Assembly (NCBI GenBank): GCA_022113835.1
Contig: JAILWY010000025.1
Span: 2,914,001-2,978,000 of the forward strand
DNA length: 64,000 bases
DNA from: Atopsyche davidsoni
Taxonomy: Eukaryota > Arthropoda > Insecta > Trichoptera > Hydrobiosidae
Direction: 5' to 3'
The notes beneath the pieces were generated by a model. It was given only the letters and a program-made list of their open reading frames with translations. It searched no databases and was not told the origin of the DNA. Made by a program: the position numbers and the translations under genes. Positions 23,010 to 35,511 of the stretch are shown here, piece by piece. Every line of letters starts with the position of its first letter. Within the stretch, counting starts at the first letter, position 1.

Positions 23010-25601
23010 TAGGGTGTCCCTTAAATTTCAAGTTCGATATTTTTTTACGCATACCTTCTTAAAAGTTTAGTAATAACCCTATATTGTCTAGAAAAAAATA
23101 TTAGTTCGATTTATAAACGATAACCCGTGCCGACTTGCGATTTTAACTTGTCCATACAAGTTGCGTAAGTACTGCGCTGTGACTTTTACAAATAAAACAT
23201 GTAGTTACCTACATGTTTTATTTGTCATTTCAAACGTGATTTTTGAGATTAGTAGTGCTCCATTGTTTAGTGCGTTAACATATCGGTAGAATTACGGAGT
23301 CATAAACAAAATAATTTCATTATCGGTTTGCCTAGATATCAAATAAATGGTGCAAAATTACCATCTAATCGACAATTTCTCTCGGTCCTATTTAACAATA
23401 TTCTTGAGGTTAAACTGACTGTTAGTGAAAGTGCAAATCTTGTGATTAGGGAGTGCATCATATATTGGGAAAAAGCAAGAATTCCAACAGGGGCATTTCC
23501 TAACTGCGTGAAGAAAATTGTTGATTTATATCATGCTTGGAGAGAGATGCAAAAAAATTGTAAGAAAACTCAGGTTACGTTCAAGAGCCGTGAGAACAAT
23601 TTCAAAATTGATCTTGATCATTTGTTTGATATTGCACATGCTGATGCTTTTGAGAGAATGAAAATAGAGGAAGATAAATTATTTTTAATGAAACAGAGAG
23701 AGCCAGATCGACCAGGATGCTTAGGTGGTGTTGATAAAAAATTGGCGGAAAAAGAAGATAGATCTAAACAACGACGATTGGAAGAAGAGGAAAGGGTTGT
23801 AAGACAAAGAGAATCACTAGCTGCTGAAACTAGAAAATCAAGGGCAGAAGCATTAAAATCTGACTTCCAAAACAATGTACCCGACATAGTCACAGTCCAT
23901 TGGGATGGAAAACTATTACCCGGGTTGGATGAACGAAGTTCTAAAGAAGAACGCTTGCCAGTTATTGCTTCGTTTGACGATAAGGAACAGCTTCTTGCAG
24001 TGCCGAAACTAGAACATTCTTCTGGAAAACATCAAGCTAAGGCTGTTTCAACAGCTCTCTTTGACTGGAACCTTCACGATAAAGTACAAATAATGTGCTG
24101 CGACACAACAGTTTCCAATACTAGCCATTTCAATGGAGCTTGTGCTATTTTGGAGCAAACTTTAGGAAGAGAATTGCTGCTTTTCACCTGTCGTCATCAT
24201 GTTTATGAATTGGTCCTAAAAGCAATAAGCTAATAAGCAAATTACTAGTAGCCCAGATATTCCAATGCTTAAAATTGGAAAAACATCGACGCTAGTAACA
24301 TTGAACCATCTCTTAATTTCGTAAAACAACGTGTTGCCGAGACAGACATTCAAGCTTTGTTAATATTTTATAAGGGAGAATTAGACAAAGGTTATGTAAG
24401 AGATGACTACCGCGAATTGGTCGAACTGTGCGTAATATTTTTGGGAGGAGACACAGGAAAAATTAAAACTAAGCCCCCCCGGAGCCATGCATCAGGCACG
24501 CTGGATGGCGAGAGCGATCTATTCTTTAAAAATATGTTTACTTCAGTCACAATGCAGAATAACTGCGAAGGACAAAAAGGCTCTACAAGATGGTTTCTTA
24601 TTTGTCGTGATATTGTATGTTAAACCTTGGCTCGAATGTACAGTGGCGATCAAAGCACCTAACCAAGATTTGCGCTTCTTGAAGATGTTAAAAGAGTACG
24701 AAAAAGTTGACGCAACAATTTCTAATGCTTCTATAAGCAAGTTTAGCCATCACTTGTGGTATTTATGTGAAGAGACAGTTATTCTATCACTGTTTGATGA
24801 TGAAGTTGATAACCAAACTAAGAAGAAAATGATTGCCAACTTCAACCGGGACAAAACCTCAGATTTTAGCAAACGCGATGACCCGTCAAAGGAAGAACTT
24901 CCTCATAAGTTGTTTGGTAAGTTAAATTGACTTTTTGTGATATATTTAAATTGTTGTAGATTTTTTTTGTTATTTGTTTTATTTTTATTTATTTTCCAGA
25001 CAAAACACTGCATGATTTCGTATCGGGAAAGAGCAAACAATTTTTATCACGACTGCAGATCGACAACAGTTTTCTAAAGGAAGATGTATCTTCTTGGAAT
25101 AACAATGGTGCTTTTCTGGAAACTAAAAGAAAAATAAGTTATTTGAGAGTTGTGAATGATACTGCTGAAAGGGCTGTTAAAATGATGCAAGATTTTAACG
25201 GACTTATCACGGCTGAAGAAAAACAAAAACAGTTCTTGCTGCGCTGTGTCCAGGAACATAGAAAATTGTATCCGGACTGTAAAAAAACAACTCTAAAAAA
25301 AAGTTACCCTGACTGATTGTTATTACTTTATGTTTTTGATTAAAGATTAATGTTCATCTAATTGAATTTTTACTATTATTTACTTAATTTATTGCATTTA
25401 TAATGATTTTATACCAGACCGAAATATCAAGACAAAACACGTTTTTTACTAAACTTTGAAGCTCGGTCGGCACTGGTTGCAATTATGCTAGAAAGATGAA
25501 ATTTTATATTTAAGACTCTTATAGCATTACTAAAAAAAGTAGAGGGTATGCATTTCGAAATTTGAAAAAAAAATTTTTTTGGTCATATAAGGGACACCCT
25601 A
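23010..25601 (+). mobile_element. hAT-like DNA transposon, 2592 bp, with 8-bp target duplication
   Basis: The ends are TAGGGTGTCCCTTA and its exact complement TAAGGGACACCCTA. Both flanks carry ATACACAC (23002-23009 and 25602-25609), an 8-bp target site duplication. Subterminal similarity continues inwards (ACGCATACC and TTTAGTAAT blocks). The only coding content is the transposase-like pseudogene at 23328-25316. An 8-bp duplication and a TAGGG end fit the hAT superfamily, as does the D...C-x2-H layout in the protein. The exact clade is not recognised. The intact duplication suggests that the insertion is fairly recent. Confidence 0.85.
23328..25316 (+). pseudogene. Broken hAT-like transposase with one intron
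   Basis: The first open block (to 24233, 301 codons, no ATG in frame at its start) has a charged helical region and then CCDTTVSNT, GACAILEQTLGRELL and TCRHHVYELVL. These probably mark a catalytic Asp and the C-x2-H site seen in hAT-like enzymes. The frame then breaks at stops near 24234, shifts near 24265-24275, and shifts again at the run of seven C at about 24474-24480. The next block contains PGAMHQARWM and SLKICLLQSQ and ends at TTTG|GTAAGT (24916/24917). An 83-bp intron runs to TTTTCCAG (24999). The last exon (25000-25316) holds NDTAERAVKMMQDFNG, with the likely catalytic Glu, and stops at TGA. It cannot make a full protein as read. Confidence 0.8.
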
Positions 25602-25609
25602 ATACACAC

Positions 25610-28600
25610 AATACGGTAACAACGTATTTAATGGATTTTGGGAATATTAAAAAAATATACATCTTATGTACTCTTAGTAGTAATTATTATACCAAGTCGT
25701 AAGGCTTGTAAAAAAATATTAATACAAAAAAATAGTTTCAAAAAATATTTACTTACATTCACTTATTAAAACAATACAATAAATTAAATGAACTTTTACT
25801 TGTGATATCGCAATTAGGGGAGATTAAATAAATATTGATATCAAAATGTATGCATAGCCAAATGGCTACGAGACTACAGTGTCTGATTTTATTCTTACAC
25901 AGGTTCAAGTATGACATATCCGAAGGGTTTATAAGAATATAACACAGCAGGAGTTTATCGTGAAATAATATAAGACGCAAAAGTTTATGTGAATGGAGAC
26001 TTTTATAGACCCTTATAGATTCTTGAAAATATACTATTGGAATATGCTATTGATGTGGTCGGGTTTTGCCGAAGTTCCACGAAGTTTCCCGAGGCTGGAC
26101 AAACGAGTCAGTGTGTGTAATTTTCCAGAACGATTAACGACTTTTAATTGTTAGTTAACAGGTCTGTTAGTGACTGGAAATTTATCTATTCGTTACGTCA
26201 CGTTGAAATTTATTTAAGATAAAAAAAATATTATTGAAGCGTAAAAATATAAGCTGATTTTTAGTTGCTCGTTAGTAATGAATAATTATTATAAACCACT
26301 TGTTGTTTTGTTGATTTCCGAGTGTAAAAGCTCGATGAACTGTTTGAATTTAAAGTATATTAATTTTCTGATGAAAATTTAGAATTAAATAATACTTTCG
26401 ATGCTTTATTTATTATTTCAAAAAATATATCCAAGATACCTTTCGCTTTTTTGCCAACTTCAGGTGTTTTTTTTTCTTTGCGCACTCTCTCATTTGTAAA
26501 CCCATGGTGTTTTAAGTATTTTCTCATATAAAGCTACATTTTGAACATCTCGATTTTTCACATGAATACTGCCATATTTAATATTTGTTTGCATATTAAT
26601 ATAACTTTATTCTTTTGTATTTATACACATTTTTTACTCGTCCGTTCCAGTTTTCTTTGCATCCTCTATGCATCATGTTCGCATGCCAGAGTATTATTTA
26701 TTTCCCATTTACGATGACTTGGCAAACATACCTGACTTAGTTTGAATCATCGTTACTTGGAGGTTAACCTTGGTTACAGTTTGCTCAATAAATTAAAGAC
26801 CTGATAAATTTACAACAATACCAAAGTAAATATTCACGCAGACAAAACGTAAATATCCAACTCAATATAAGAAAACATACTTTAACACGAAATACGAAAC
26901 ATATGGTAAAATTGTACTCACATAAAAATAAATAATAAAACTATTTTTTGTACATTTAGCAGGTTTCTATGTATGCTTAAAATAAATCAATAATCTCAAA
27001 AGTCATGTGAGGCTGGGTTTATCAACTACTGTACCATTGAGCTATCATAGATATGTCTCCAACTGAGATGCTTTAAAACAGTCTACAACTATGCATTGCA
27101 AGCTAGACACTACCACGTGTGCTCGAACTCCACTTTTACCACGAAACAATCAATCTATCCAGGTATATCGATTTACAATTCAACGCTGTATGAATGGCGG
27201 CATTACCGTCAGGTTGAAGCAAAATTATCACATTTAAATAAATAAACAAACATTATATTAAAATAACACAATGGCTTAAGAGCGTTCCAACAATGTTTCA
27301 TTTTATTTATTTTAATCAACATTTGTGGTTAATAAATTAAATAATTTTTATGGTGAAAACATGACTCAAGCCAACATGCAATTTGTTTGCTAGTAAGTAT
27401 TATAAAATATTATATTAGTACTGTATGTAAATAATTGAATGTATTTAAGTGCGTTGCTTTAGTATATGTTTATGTACATGCACATATACTAAGTATATAT
27501 ATATATATGTGTGTGTGTGTGCGTAATATGCATAGTATGTACCTATACAACAAGTTCGACATAATCTCCGTTCAAGATCAAAATTGCAATTAACATCATA
27601 TTACTTACTTGCAAGTCCAACAGGTGAATTGCCTTGACTGTATCACCTCATTTTATTAATCTCTTAGTTGTTTGCAGCCATTAGCGAGAAAACTGATTGA
27701 GCTTCAGGACTTCCATTTGAATTAAGTCGTGTGCATGTTAAGTCGTTGCCTGAAATAAATAATAGATGAATGTTTTATATTTATTTTTTATGAAAAAAAT
27801 ATGTATAACTACACAAGAAATACCAATATATATATACATGCTGGTTATTGTTGTTCAAAGAATGTCAAGAAATGAAAACTAACCGAAAGACTTCACCACC
27901 CCCTAAATGGTTAAGGTAAGGCTATGGTACAGTTTTTTTGAGTCTGAAAGAATTTGTACAGAATATTTCCTGTAAATATTTACTCAATTTTAAAAGGTTT
28001 AAATATATTTTTGAGCAGATTCATCAAATTGCAGGTGAACACAGTTTCGTAAAAAAAAAAAACTAATGAACGGTAACTAGCGCATTCTAATGAAAAACTA
28101 AAATGAACTACTAAATAATAGGACGCTATTGCTTTATTACTGTTTGGCTACTGGTATTTATTATTTTTATGCTGCAATAAGTGCAGGCTGCTTTTAATAT
28201 GGCAGTCAAATAAACGTTTTGTCGGTTGGATGATTCGTCATACATTTATCACCAAAATCACTGTGCGGTAGAATTCGTTGTTTGTTGTGATTGTTTGATC
28301 GTTTTATTGACAAAAACTGTAGGAAATTAACGAACATAGCTACGCCCTTAACCCTGAGGATATTAAATAGCAAGAAGTGATGAACAACACAATTTAAAAT
28401 ATAGTAAACAGTTAAGTAGTATCTTTGAACGTGACCTTAGTGACTAGAAGGCAATCAGTAATAATCAAACAATAATTGAAAAATAAGTAAATATGGTATA
28501 TGACCTTATTTCATAATGCTGATTTATATAAAAATATCAAATTAAAGATAATTATATGGGTTGATAGGTTACAACACGCTTTCTTTATTCGGGAATAACA

Positions 28601-28895
28601 GAAGAAAAATGAAAGAAGGCGACAATTATTTATAAGTTGTTTCTTTCTTAAAAATTTCCAGCGAGATGGCGAAATTCACAGAAATCAACCCCACCTTTAA
28701 TTTTATTTATTTTTAAGCAAAAATGATTTGAAAATACGGTTTATTTGTAATTGTTGCGCTTCATTGCAGGCTTAATGCAATAATAAAATTATTCATCTGA
28801 CCATTAAAAATAAGCTTGTGAAAATTATTGGTATTATATCAAGACAGTGAAAGAAATCTGCTCGAGGGGTATGACTTAAGATACTGCGTGCAATA

Positions 28896-28935
<40 letters not shown>

Positions 28936-29390
28936 GTACATAAATATTTATATATAGTATAAACACATGTCTCTATTTGTCAGAGGTTCCAGTTCAAAGG
29001 CCAGGACATGCAATAAATTAATTTTATACATGATTTGTTGTAGATCAAGGTAAATCCGTTGTTGATTCGCAGAGCTCAGAGGTCGCAAGGACCAAGCGAG
29101 AGGGGAGTTCAATATTGACGGAGAAATATCAATATTATAATATAACTATCATGTAACTGAAAAAAAAGTAACAACGCAGTTTACTCCTAGAGCTCAGTTT
29201 ACTGCACTCATAAATATAAAACATAGTTAAGCTATTTTTATTGCCACGAACGTATATACATACAAAAGACGACATTCTTGTCGAATACAAAAAAAAAATT
29301 ATGACGAAATAGTTGCAATAAATAAATTTATATGTTGATACATCTTTTTTATTTTAGATTAAAATAAATTGCTATAAAAAAATTACTAAT
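25610..29390. other. AT-rich intergenic stretch
   Basis: It contains a LINE scrap at 26460-26550 (minus; ACCCATGGTGTTTTAAG block), a TA/TG simple repeat at 27495-27522 and a (TA)n tract at 28903-28934. No gene is supported. Confidence 0.45.
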
Positions 29391-29391
29391 C

Positions 29392-29479
29392 ACTAGACCA
29401 AACGGTCGTGATAGTAAATCGCTTGCAAATTGCCCTTGCACATTGAACCACCCGTATTTGCAAGCGATGTATGTCTAGT
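29392..29479. repeat. Small foldback element, 88 bp
   Basis: Outer arms are ACTAGAC (29392-29398) and GTCTAGT (29473-29479). Inner arms are ATCGCTTGCAAAT (29418-29430) and ATTTGCAAGCGAT (29456-29468), an exact 13-bp inverted pair. It looks like a mini-MITE and is non-coding. Confidence 0.6.
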
Positions 29480-30035
29480 CGATAGTTAGAAGTAATGATC
29501 TGGAGTACACCTTGGCCGTGTTAAAATAAAAATGTCATTAGGGTCTCTTTATGAATATTCAGTGATAAATTGCTGACCTGGGGCAGTGCATCTACGTGCA
29601 AGTATTACTATATAAAAGTTTGAAGGACGCGTAACGAATGAAACATTTATTGATAAATCACATTTATCTCGTCGTTTCACGTGTGGATAGATTGCCTAAA
29701 TATTGTATTAAAAAATAAAAAAAAATACACGCGTTTGCATCTTGTAAATTTTGCTGAATGTTCAATGCATAATTAAAAAGGCACAAGGAAATTAATTATA
29801 TATATGAAGCAAAAATATTTTGCTGTTTGGATAGGAAAAACAATTGAATGTGCATCATATGAAATTTTCAGTTAGGGATATCCTGAAAAATGTGTAATTT
29901 TTCATGAAATGAAATTTCATATAAAAGTCAACCTTCAACTTGATAATTTATCAAAAATCTAAGTGAAGCATATTTACTGCTATATCAAGACGATTTTACA
30001 TAATAGTATGAAAAATATAATTAAATTTTCTGGAG

Positions 30036-30360
30036 GGATGTGATTTGGAAGTATCTTGTCGAGGTGGGAGGGACCTGCTTTTGTTTTTGTAGCCTGCTGT
30101 AGAAGGATTATATTGGGCAGCAGGAATACGCAGGCTTTTCCTTGCAATATAAAACTGCGGTGTGGAAGGACCCGGGGATGAACACTGGCTCAGCATGAGG
30201 ATATGCTCAGTGAAATGGTCGCCAACCTCCTCTGAGGAGAGGCACGTGATGAAGAAGCTCCACAATCATTCCAAGTCCTCTACTCCATGACTGATCCTTC
30301 ACACACACTCAGGATAAAACAAGAAGAGCTGGAGAGGTCTCAGCAAGTGAGGCCGAGCTG
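30036..30360 (+). repeat. GGACTTGGAATG repeat, two parts in opposite orientation
   Basis: 30036-30246 runs parallel to 6870-7110 (GCAGCAGGAATACGCAG, CTGGCTCAGCATGAG, TGGTCGCCAACCTCCTC). 30250-30360 is inverted and matches 22245-22370 (CCACAATCATTCCAAGTCC). The two halves therefore form a rearranged copy. Confidence 0.65.
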
Positions 30361-30399
30361 AATGATTATCTGATGATTCTCAGCTTCAGTGGTATTAGA

Positions 30400-30760
30400 A
30401 AAAATAGGGGGAGAGCGGGTGCAGAATGGGGAGAGCGGGGTCTCAAGCAGCGCTCGCAGCAAATCGATCGATGTTTATTCTTCTTTTCTCCGGTATTCGC
30501 CAATAGAAAGTGACGCAAGCCTCGAAAGGACGGTAGCCTCTTGGTCAATGCCGTGTCGTCAAGCGTGCAGTCTGCCGCTCGAGCCTCGGGCAAGGCAGTG
30601 GAATGCATGCAACACCGAGGAGAACCTCGCCATGGCGTTTCCACATGGACCCAGTATTGTGCAACGAAATCACTAATGCAGAGCCCGACATTTCGCGAGA
30701 ATCACTTCAGATTTGTGACCATTTCGTCGAGTATATTCCTATCCTCACTGATTCGGCTGT
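30400..30760. other. GC-rich unclassified patch
   Basis: Overlapping open frames on both strands reflect base composition (CpG-rich, for example near 30530-30620). I see no splice-flanked exon or protein family here. Confidence 0.3.
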
Positions 30761-30779
30761 ACTCCCGACTTCCGCATCC

Positions 30780-30905
30780 ATGTAAACTTCCTCCTTCCTC
30801 CTTCCAATGCCCCTTTTTGCATGCAATTCGTGTTTCGGTCAACCCACGGTGTTTTCCTATAAAGCCACATTTCTGGCCTCGACTGCATAAAGAAGAAAGA
30901 TTTGG
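30780..30905 (-). pseudogene. LINE 3' end fragment
   Basis: The complement of the GGGGCATTGGAAGGAGGAAG block, followed by the complement of CACCATGGGTTGA and GGCTTTATAGG, matches the LINE fragment at 6150-6345 with internal deletion. Confidence 0.6.
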
Positions 30906-31399
30906 TCATAATACTTTTCTCGAGTAGTAAGTTCTTGTTATTATACATAACCATCACTTTTGAAGTTCTTGTCTGATTACCAGTTTCAAGGTCAAATTTC
31001 CGACCTATCAGATATCAAAATATTAGGACACTAGAACAATTGTGCTTCGATTAGATGGAAGACATATTGTTTAAGTAAGTTGCGAATCCGAAATGAATTA
31101 TTTTTTCGTACAAAAATTAAATAATAAAAGTCTTAAGATAGCATCTGGAGTTTTGAAAGCATTATGCGTGCTGTTTTGAAATAATAAACTCGTGTGCTGG
31201 TCTTATTTTCCGGACCGGAAAACTTTAATGTATGAAAAATGTAGGATGGCCTGTAAGAAGCCGAGTTTTTCTAACGGCCGGTACTGACCGGTAGGGAGTG
31301 ACTGTAAACTACTAAGATCTACATTCGACCCTTCTATAACGCGATTTATTAGTACCGCGTTATATTTTATTAAAAAATGTACAATATTTTTCATTACAC

Positions 31400-31720
31400 A
31401 AACTCAATAATCCCCACAACCTGCGGCAGGATCAGGGAACAGCCACACACCGTATTGTTAGCATAGCCTTAGTAACTATTGTTAATTAACATAAAAGAAA
31501 ACTACTTTCAGATGTATAGTATTCCTTGAAATAATCTAATTATACAATATTCATTTCGATTATATTAAATGTAAGGCACGATGCGTGTGTTGTGTTGCTC
31601 GTTAAAAAGCAAGAATCTTCAGTCTCAAAACTGAAATATTACAAAAGACAGTATAAAATGTCTGTCTATGAAAGTACGTGCAAAGTTACATTATCTGATT
31701 GGTCATAATTATCCCCAAGC
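31400..31720 (-). repeat. Dispersed repeat, 0.35 kb family (copy 2)
   Basis: Inverted relative to 3380-3745 and similar throughout: GCATAGCCTTAGTAACTATT, the TATTCCTTGAAATAATC block, AGTCTCAAAACTGAAATATT, TGTCTGTCTATGAA, TGATTGGTCATAATTA. Confidence 0.75.
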
Positions 31721-31920
31721 CACATGATATAAGCCCCACAACCTGCATACAGGATCAGGGGATAGCCATACACCGTATCGTAAGCATACCTTTTACAACT
31801 ATTGTAAATTAACATTAAAGAAAATTAATAAATAATTTTTAGCTATCACTTAAGCCACGCCTTGCAAGCCCCAATACCTGCGCCAGGGTTCGGTGATAGT
31901 CATATACTTGATAATGTATA
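31720..31920 (-). repeat. Two more terminal modules of the 0.35 kb family
   Basis: AAGCCACATGATATAAGCCC then AGGATCAGGGGATAGCC (31720-31790), and AAGCCACGCCTTGCAAGCCC then GCGCCAGGGTTCGGTGATAG (31850-31905). Together with copy 2 this makes three modules in a row, spaced unevenly. Confidence 0.65.
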
Positions 31921-33580
31921 TTTTTGCTAATGAAATTTTGACTATGTCAACAGTTGAATTCACATCTAAAATGCTCACATAAAATGATTTCACTTTAAAA
32001 ATTTAGTCTCGATACATTAGTAGCACACCTAACGCAATGCCGCTATTACTAAACAACCCAGGCAGAATGACTCGATTTATTTTTGTGTACAAATAATGAA
32101 ATACTGGTTATTTAATAACATTACAACATATTTAATTAAAGCATTATTACTTTATAGCCTAACATTAATTTAAACCTTGCATAGTAAATTATATATAACT
32201 ATAGCCACATTATAATAGTTTGACGTAAAACAATAAATAAATGCACCATAATTTCAAGATTCATTCAGGTGATGATTGCATTTCGTCTTGTAGGCATTAA
32301 AAACAACAACGCACAATAAATAAATATTTTTATGTAGATGTTAGTAAAACAAGTTATCGGAAGTATTCTGATCCGTATTGTAACAATGATTAAAAAAAAA
32401 AGATATTCCCTGCTACTTACAATCAAATTGTTAACGATTACGAGAAAATTTCAACTTGATTTGATCGCATCTGTCAAATCCTTCACATAAAAATTTTTTG
32501 AGCAATCTTTGATAGGCATTGTTATAATATTTGCAAAATGTTTATTGATTGGACCAATTGATTGTGAGATATGCGACTATATTTATAAATTACTTATATT
32601 TTTAATTTGCTATATATTTAAACTAAAATAACTAAATAAACTGCAAAACTTGAATACAAGGCTTAAATATAAAAAAATAAATATGTTTTATTTATTACCC
32701 ACCTTATAGCTGTTGAGTACTTCTGGTTGTTGATTTCCGAGTTCGAATTCTCTGCATCTGCTGTTACCTGCCGATATTGACGAGAGCGATGGACAGTAGG
32801 CCATCTGAAGTAGCGGCGCAGTTCAGTTACTGTGAGAATTACGGGTTAGTCCGATCTTGCTAATACTATGTCGATCCTGAGACAGGAAAGTGAACCAGGT
32901 CTTCTGAAGAAATACTGTGCAGAATGGACTTCTTTTTACCCGATATACATTTGTTTCCAGGAGATAGGAGTTATCAATAGAAGAGAGGAAGGTTTAGAGC
33001 CAATATACACACGAGGCAATAAGTTTGTGAATTGGTTTTGTTGAACATTGCTGGTTTCTTTCTGCTTGAACTATGTCTGGTGAATTTAATGATTCACAAC
33101 CATTATTATTGCACTGCATAAAACCCAAATTTAATATCCACTGCACATCACTGATATGTATGGCACACTGATAAAAACTTATTTTAATATTAAAATTTGT
33201 TACATTATATTGTAATTATAATAGTTGGTTAGGTTAGGTTTTCACTGTCATCACACAAATGTTTCTCTGCACATTTTTTGATGTGGTGATAAAATAAAAG
33301 AATATTTTGGAATGAATACGGTCTATTTAACGCACCATATACAATTTTCACAAAAAAATTGATGACTCAGTTAGTAATGAACACATTCAAGTTTTATTAT
33401 CGTAAAAACTTAAAACTAGACACTTATTGTAAAGGTTAATATTAAATAACTGTTGAAGCAAGCAATTGCGATCTTTTCTGAAAAGAACGGTTGGAGATAC
33501 TTTTGTAAAATAGTTTCAAAAAATCCATAGCATTTATCTTCAGTTATTGTAAATTAACATGAAATATAGTTAAGTCTTGC
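31920..33580. other. Intergenic stretch downstream of SmD2
   Basis: AT-rich. A GC-richer patch at 32700-33010 has short open pieces (from an ATG at about 32791) broken by stops. It could be a decayed coding remnant, but no family was recognised. No clear AATAAA for SmD2 was found. Confidence 0.4.
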
Positions 33581-33584
33581 GTCT

Positions 33585-34337
33585 TCACTTTCCAGCAGCA
33601 GTGGCGAGGGGATTTCTCAGTACTAGAATGACAGAATCTCCTCGGAGGAACATTTTGGAGATGAATCTGTCTTTATTCACAGCTTTGCCCTGTAAAAATA
33701 AAAATTGAAATAATCCAGTTACTTCATAACTCACGGATACCTAGATATCAACATTAACGGCTTTTGAATCTTACATATTAGGATGGTTATGATTACATAA
33801 AAATATCTAATCTCTGCAAACGATACTAATCTGTATTGTCTTACAAAATGTAAGTAATTATACAAATATTATTTTATCACCGTAGTGAATGAAATATTTT
33901 GGTACTAAGTTTTACAAAGTAAAAAGTGATCATACAAGGCCTTGTTTTTTTAAATATAAATAGCTTTTAATCCAGCGTGTACTTAGAATAACTTACTTTT
34001 TTGCCTTTGCCGGTTCTGGGCATTTCAGTCCACATTTCCTTGACATTCTCGAGGACCATGTTGCAGTGACGATCAAAGGCTCTTACCCTCCCCAACAGTT
34101 TCTTGTTATTTCTGCAGTTGATCAAGACCTGTGTGTTATTTTTTACAGACTGGGTTAGCACAGAAAGAGGTCCCGTGCTGAATTCTTCCTCCTCGATCTT
34201 TGCGAGCTCTTCTAAGGTTAGTTCGGAGCGGGGCTTTGCGGCAGTCGTCCTGCGGAAGTGAACATAAAGTTAACAAAACTGCGTTACAAATTTGACCCGA
34301 GTGATTCAAACCAATAAATGAGATTGTACACTTACAT
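33585..34337 (-). CDS. SmD2: Small nuclear ribonucleoprotein Sm D2
   Basis: Complete coding sequence in three exons: complement of 34336-34337, 33997-34249 and 33585-33689, 360 nt, giving 119 residues. SmD2 is a subunit of the seven-member Sm ring on U1, U2, U4 and U5 snRNAs, where it pairs with SmD1 in the spliceosomal core. The Sm1 region contains [19 protein letters not shown] and [16 protein letters not shown] (about residues 37-71). The Sm2 region contains [20 protein letters not shown], and the C-terminus is [10 protein letters not shown], as in flies. Length equals the family norm. The ATG is interrupted: the first exon ends in AT before GTAAGT, and G begins exon 2 after TTCCGCAG. The second intron follows GKGKK in phase 0. 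All splice sites are canonical. The open frame continuing past 33997 is intron. Confidence 0.96.
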
Positions 34338-35511
34338 TTTGTTTGTTTTATTTATACAAAATACAAACGCCGATAAACGTATATAAACGCACGCTAAACG
34401 CCAAAATTTCTCTCTGGTTAAAATGTGATTGCCAGAGACAAACTTTTATTTGAACAATATACGATACAAGGATTTCGTACTTTTGGTCTATGTTTATGGC
34501 TGTTTGGTGAATTGATAGCATAAAGGCAAAATATATTATACGAAAATAATAATAATAAAAAAAATGTTTTTTAGCACAATTTTTTTCTATTGAATATATT
34601 TATTTCAAAATTATCATTTTTGTTGTTTTAATATTCAAAAAATCCTTGTCCGTCACAGCTAAGCAGAGAAACAAACAAAAATGTTCAATCAGTGTCATTT
34701 GTCACATCTGGTGTCAACAGTGCAAAAGAAACAGTAGACAGTTTGATATTAATAATAAAATATTAATATTATAACATAAAAAATAAAACTATAATTACTC
34801 TTTCCATACTCTGCTTATATATTTTTTGTATTTTCTAAAAAGCGTTGATAAATTAATAAAAAATATATTGATTGATTCTTTTACAATATATTTGTTGTAA
34901 TGTCAAATAACCTTTCTGGTAGAATTTTGTGAAAACTTTTATGTTGTTGTTTATTGCGATAGTAAAACAATACTTATATGTATAAATTCAACCAATGAAG
35001 CTTTAACAATACATCAATACAATTGAGCCGGTTAGAAAAAAACCTTATAGAAAATTATTATTACATAAATATGTATGAATGATGTGTAATATGTAATATT
35101 ATTAAATATTTATTTAATATGATATTGCAAATTGACTGTTGTGAAAATATGAGTATTATATTATCTAAACATAAAATGTCTCTGCGGCAAAAATAATTTA
35201 CAATCAATCACAATATCATTTTAATACTATATAGATTCACAAATTTTCAATTCCTCTTTACAAAAATTTGTGATATTTCACACTAATTTGGTCAGGTGGC
35301 AAACAAAAAAGAGGAATAAATTAAATTTCAATTTTTGGTCGGATAACAAATCATAAAAGTTTTACTGATAGTTCAAATTGATTCTTGATTAATAATTTAA
35401 GACATTACAAGTCATTTCCGAGGAATTTTGGTTGTTCTTATATATTTGCGTTAAAAGGCTTGTCCATAAATTTTTGAAGACGATGATGAAGATATGTGGC
35501 GGTCATGGTAT
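34338..35511. other. Intergenic region between SmD2 and the 464-residue gene
   Basis: It contains the SmD2 5'UTR (just right of 34337) and presumably its promoter, with no TATA box at an obvious distance, and the 3' flank of the next gene. Both genes are on the minus strand. It is AT-rich with no repeats recognised. Confidence 0.5.

Noticed and set aside
33225..33242. TTAGG-like telomeric motif
   Set aside because: There are only two copies (GGTTAGGTTAGG), which is chance level in this sequence.
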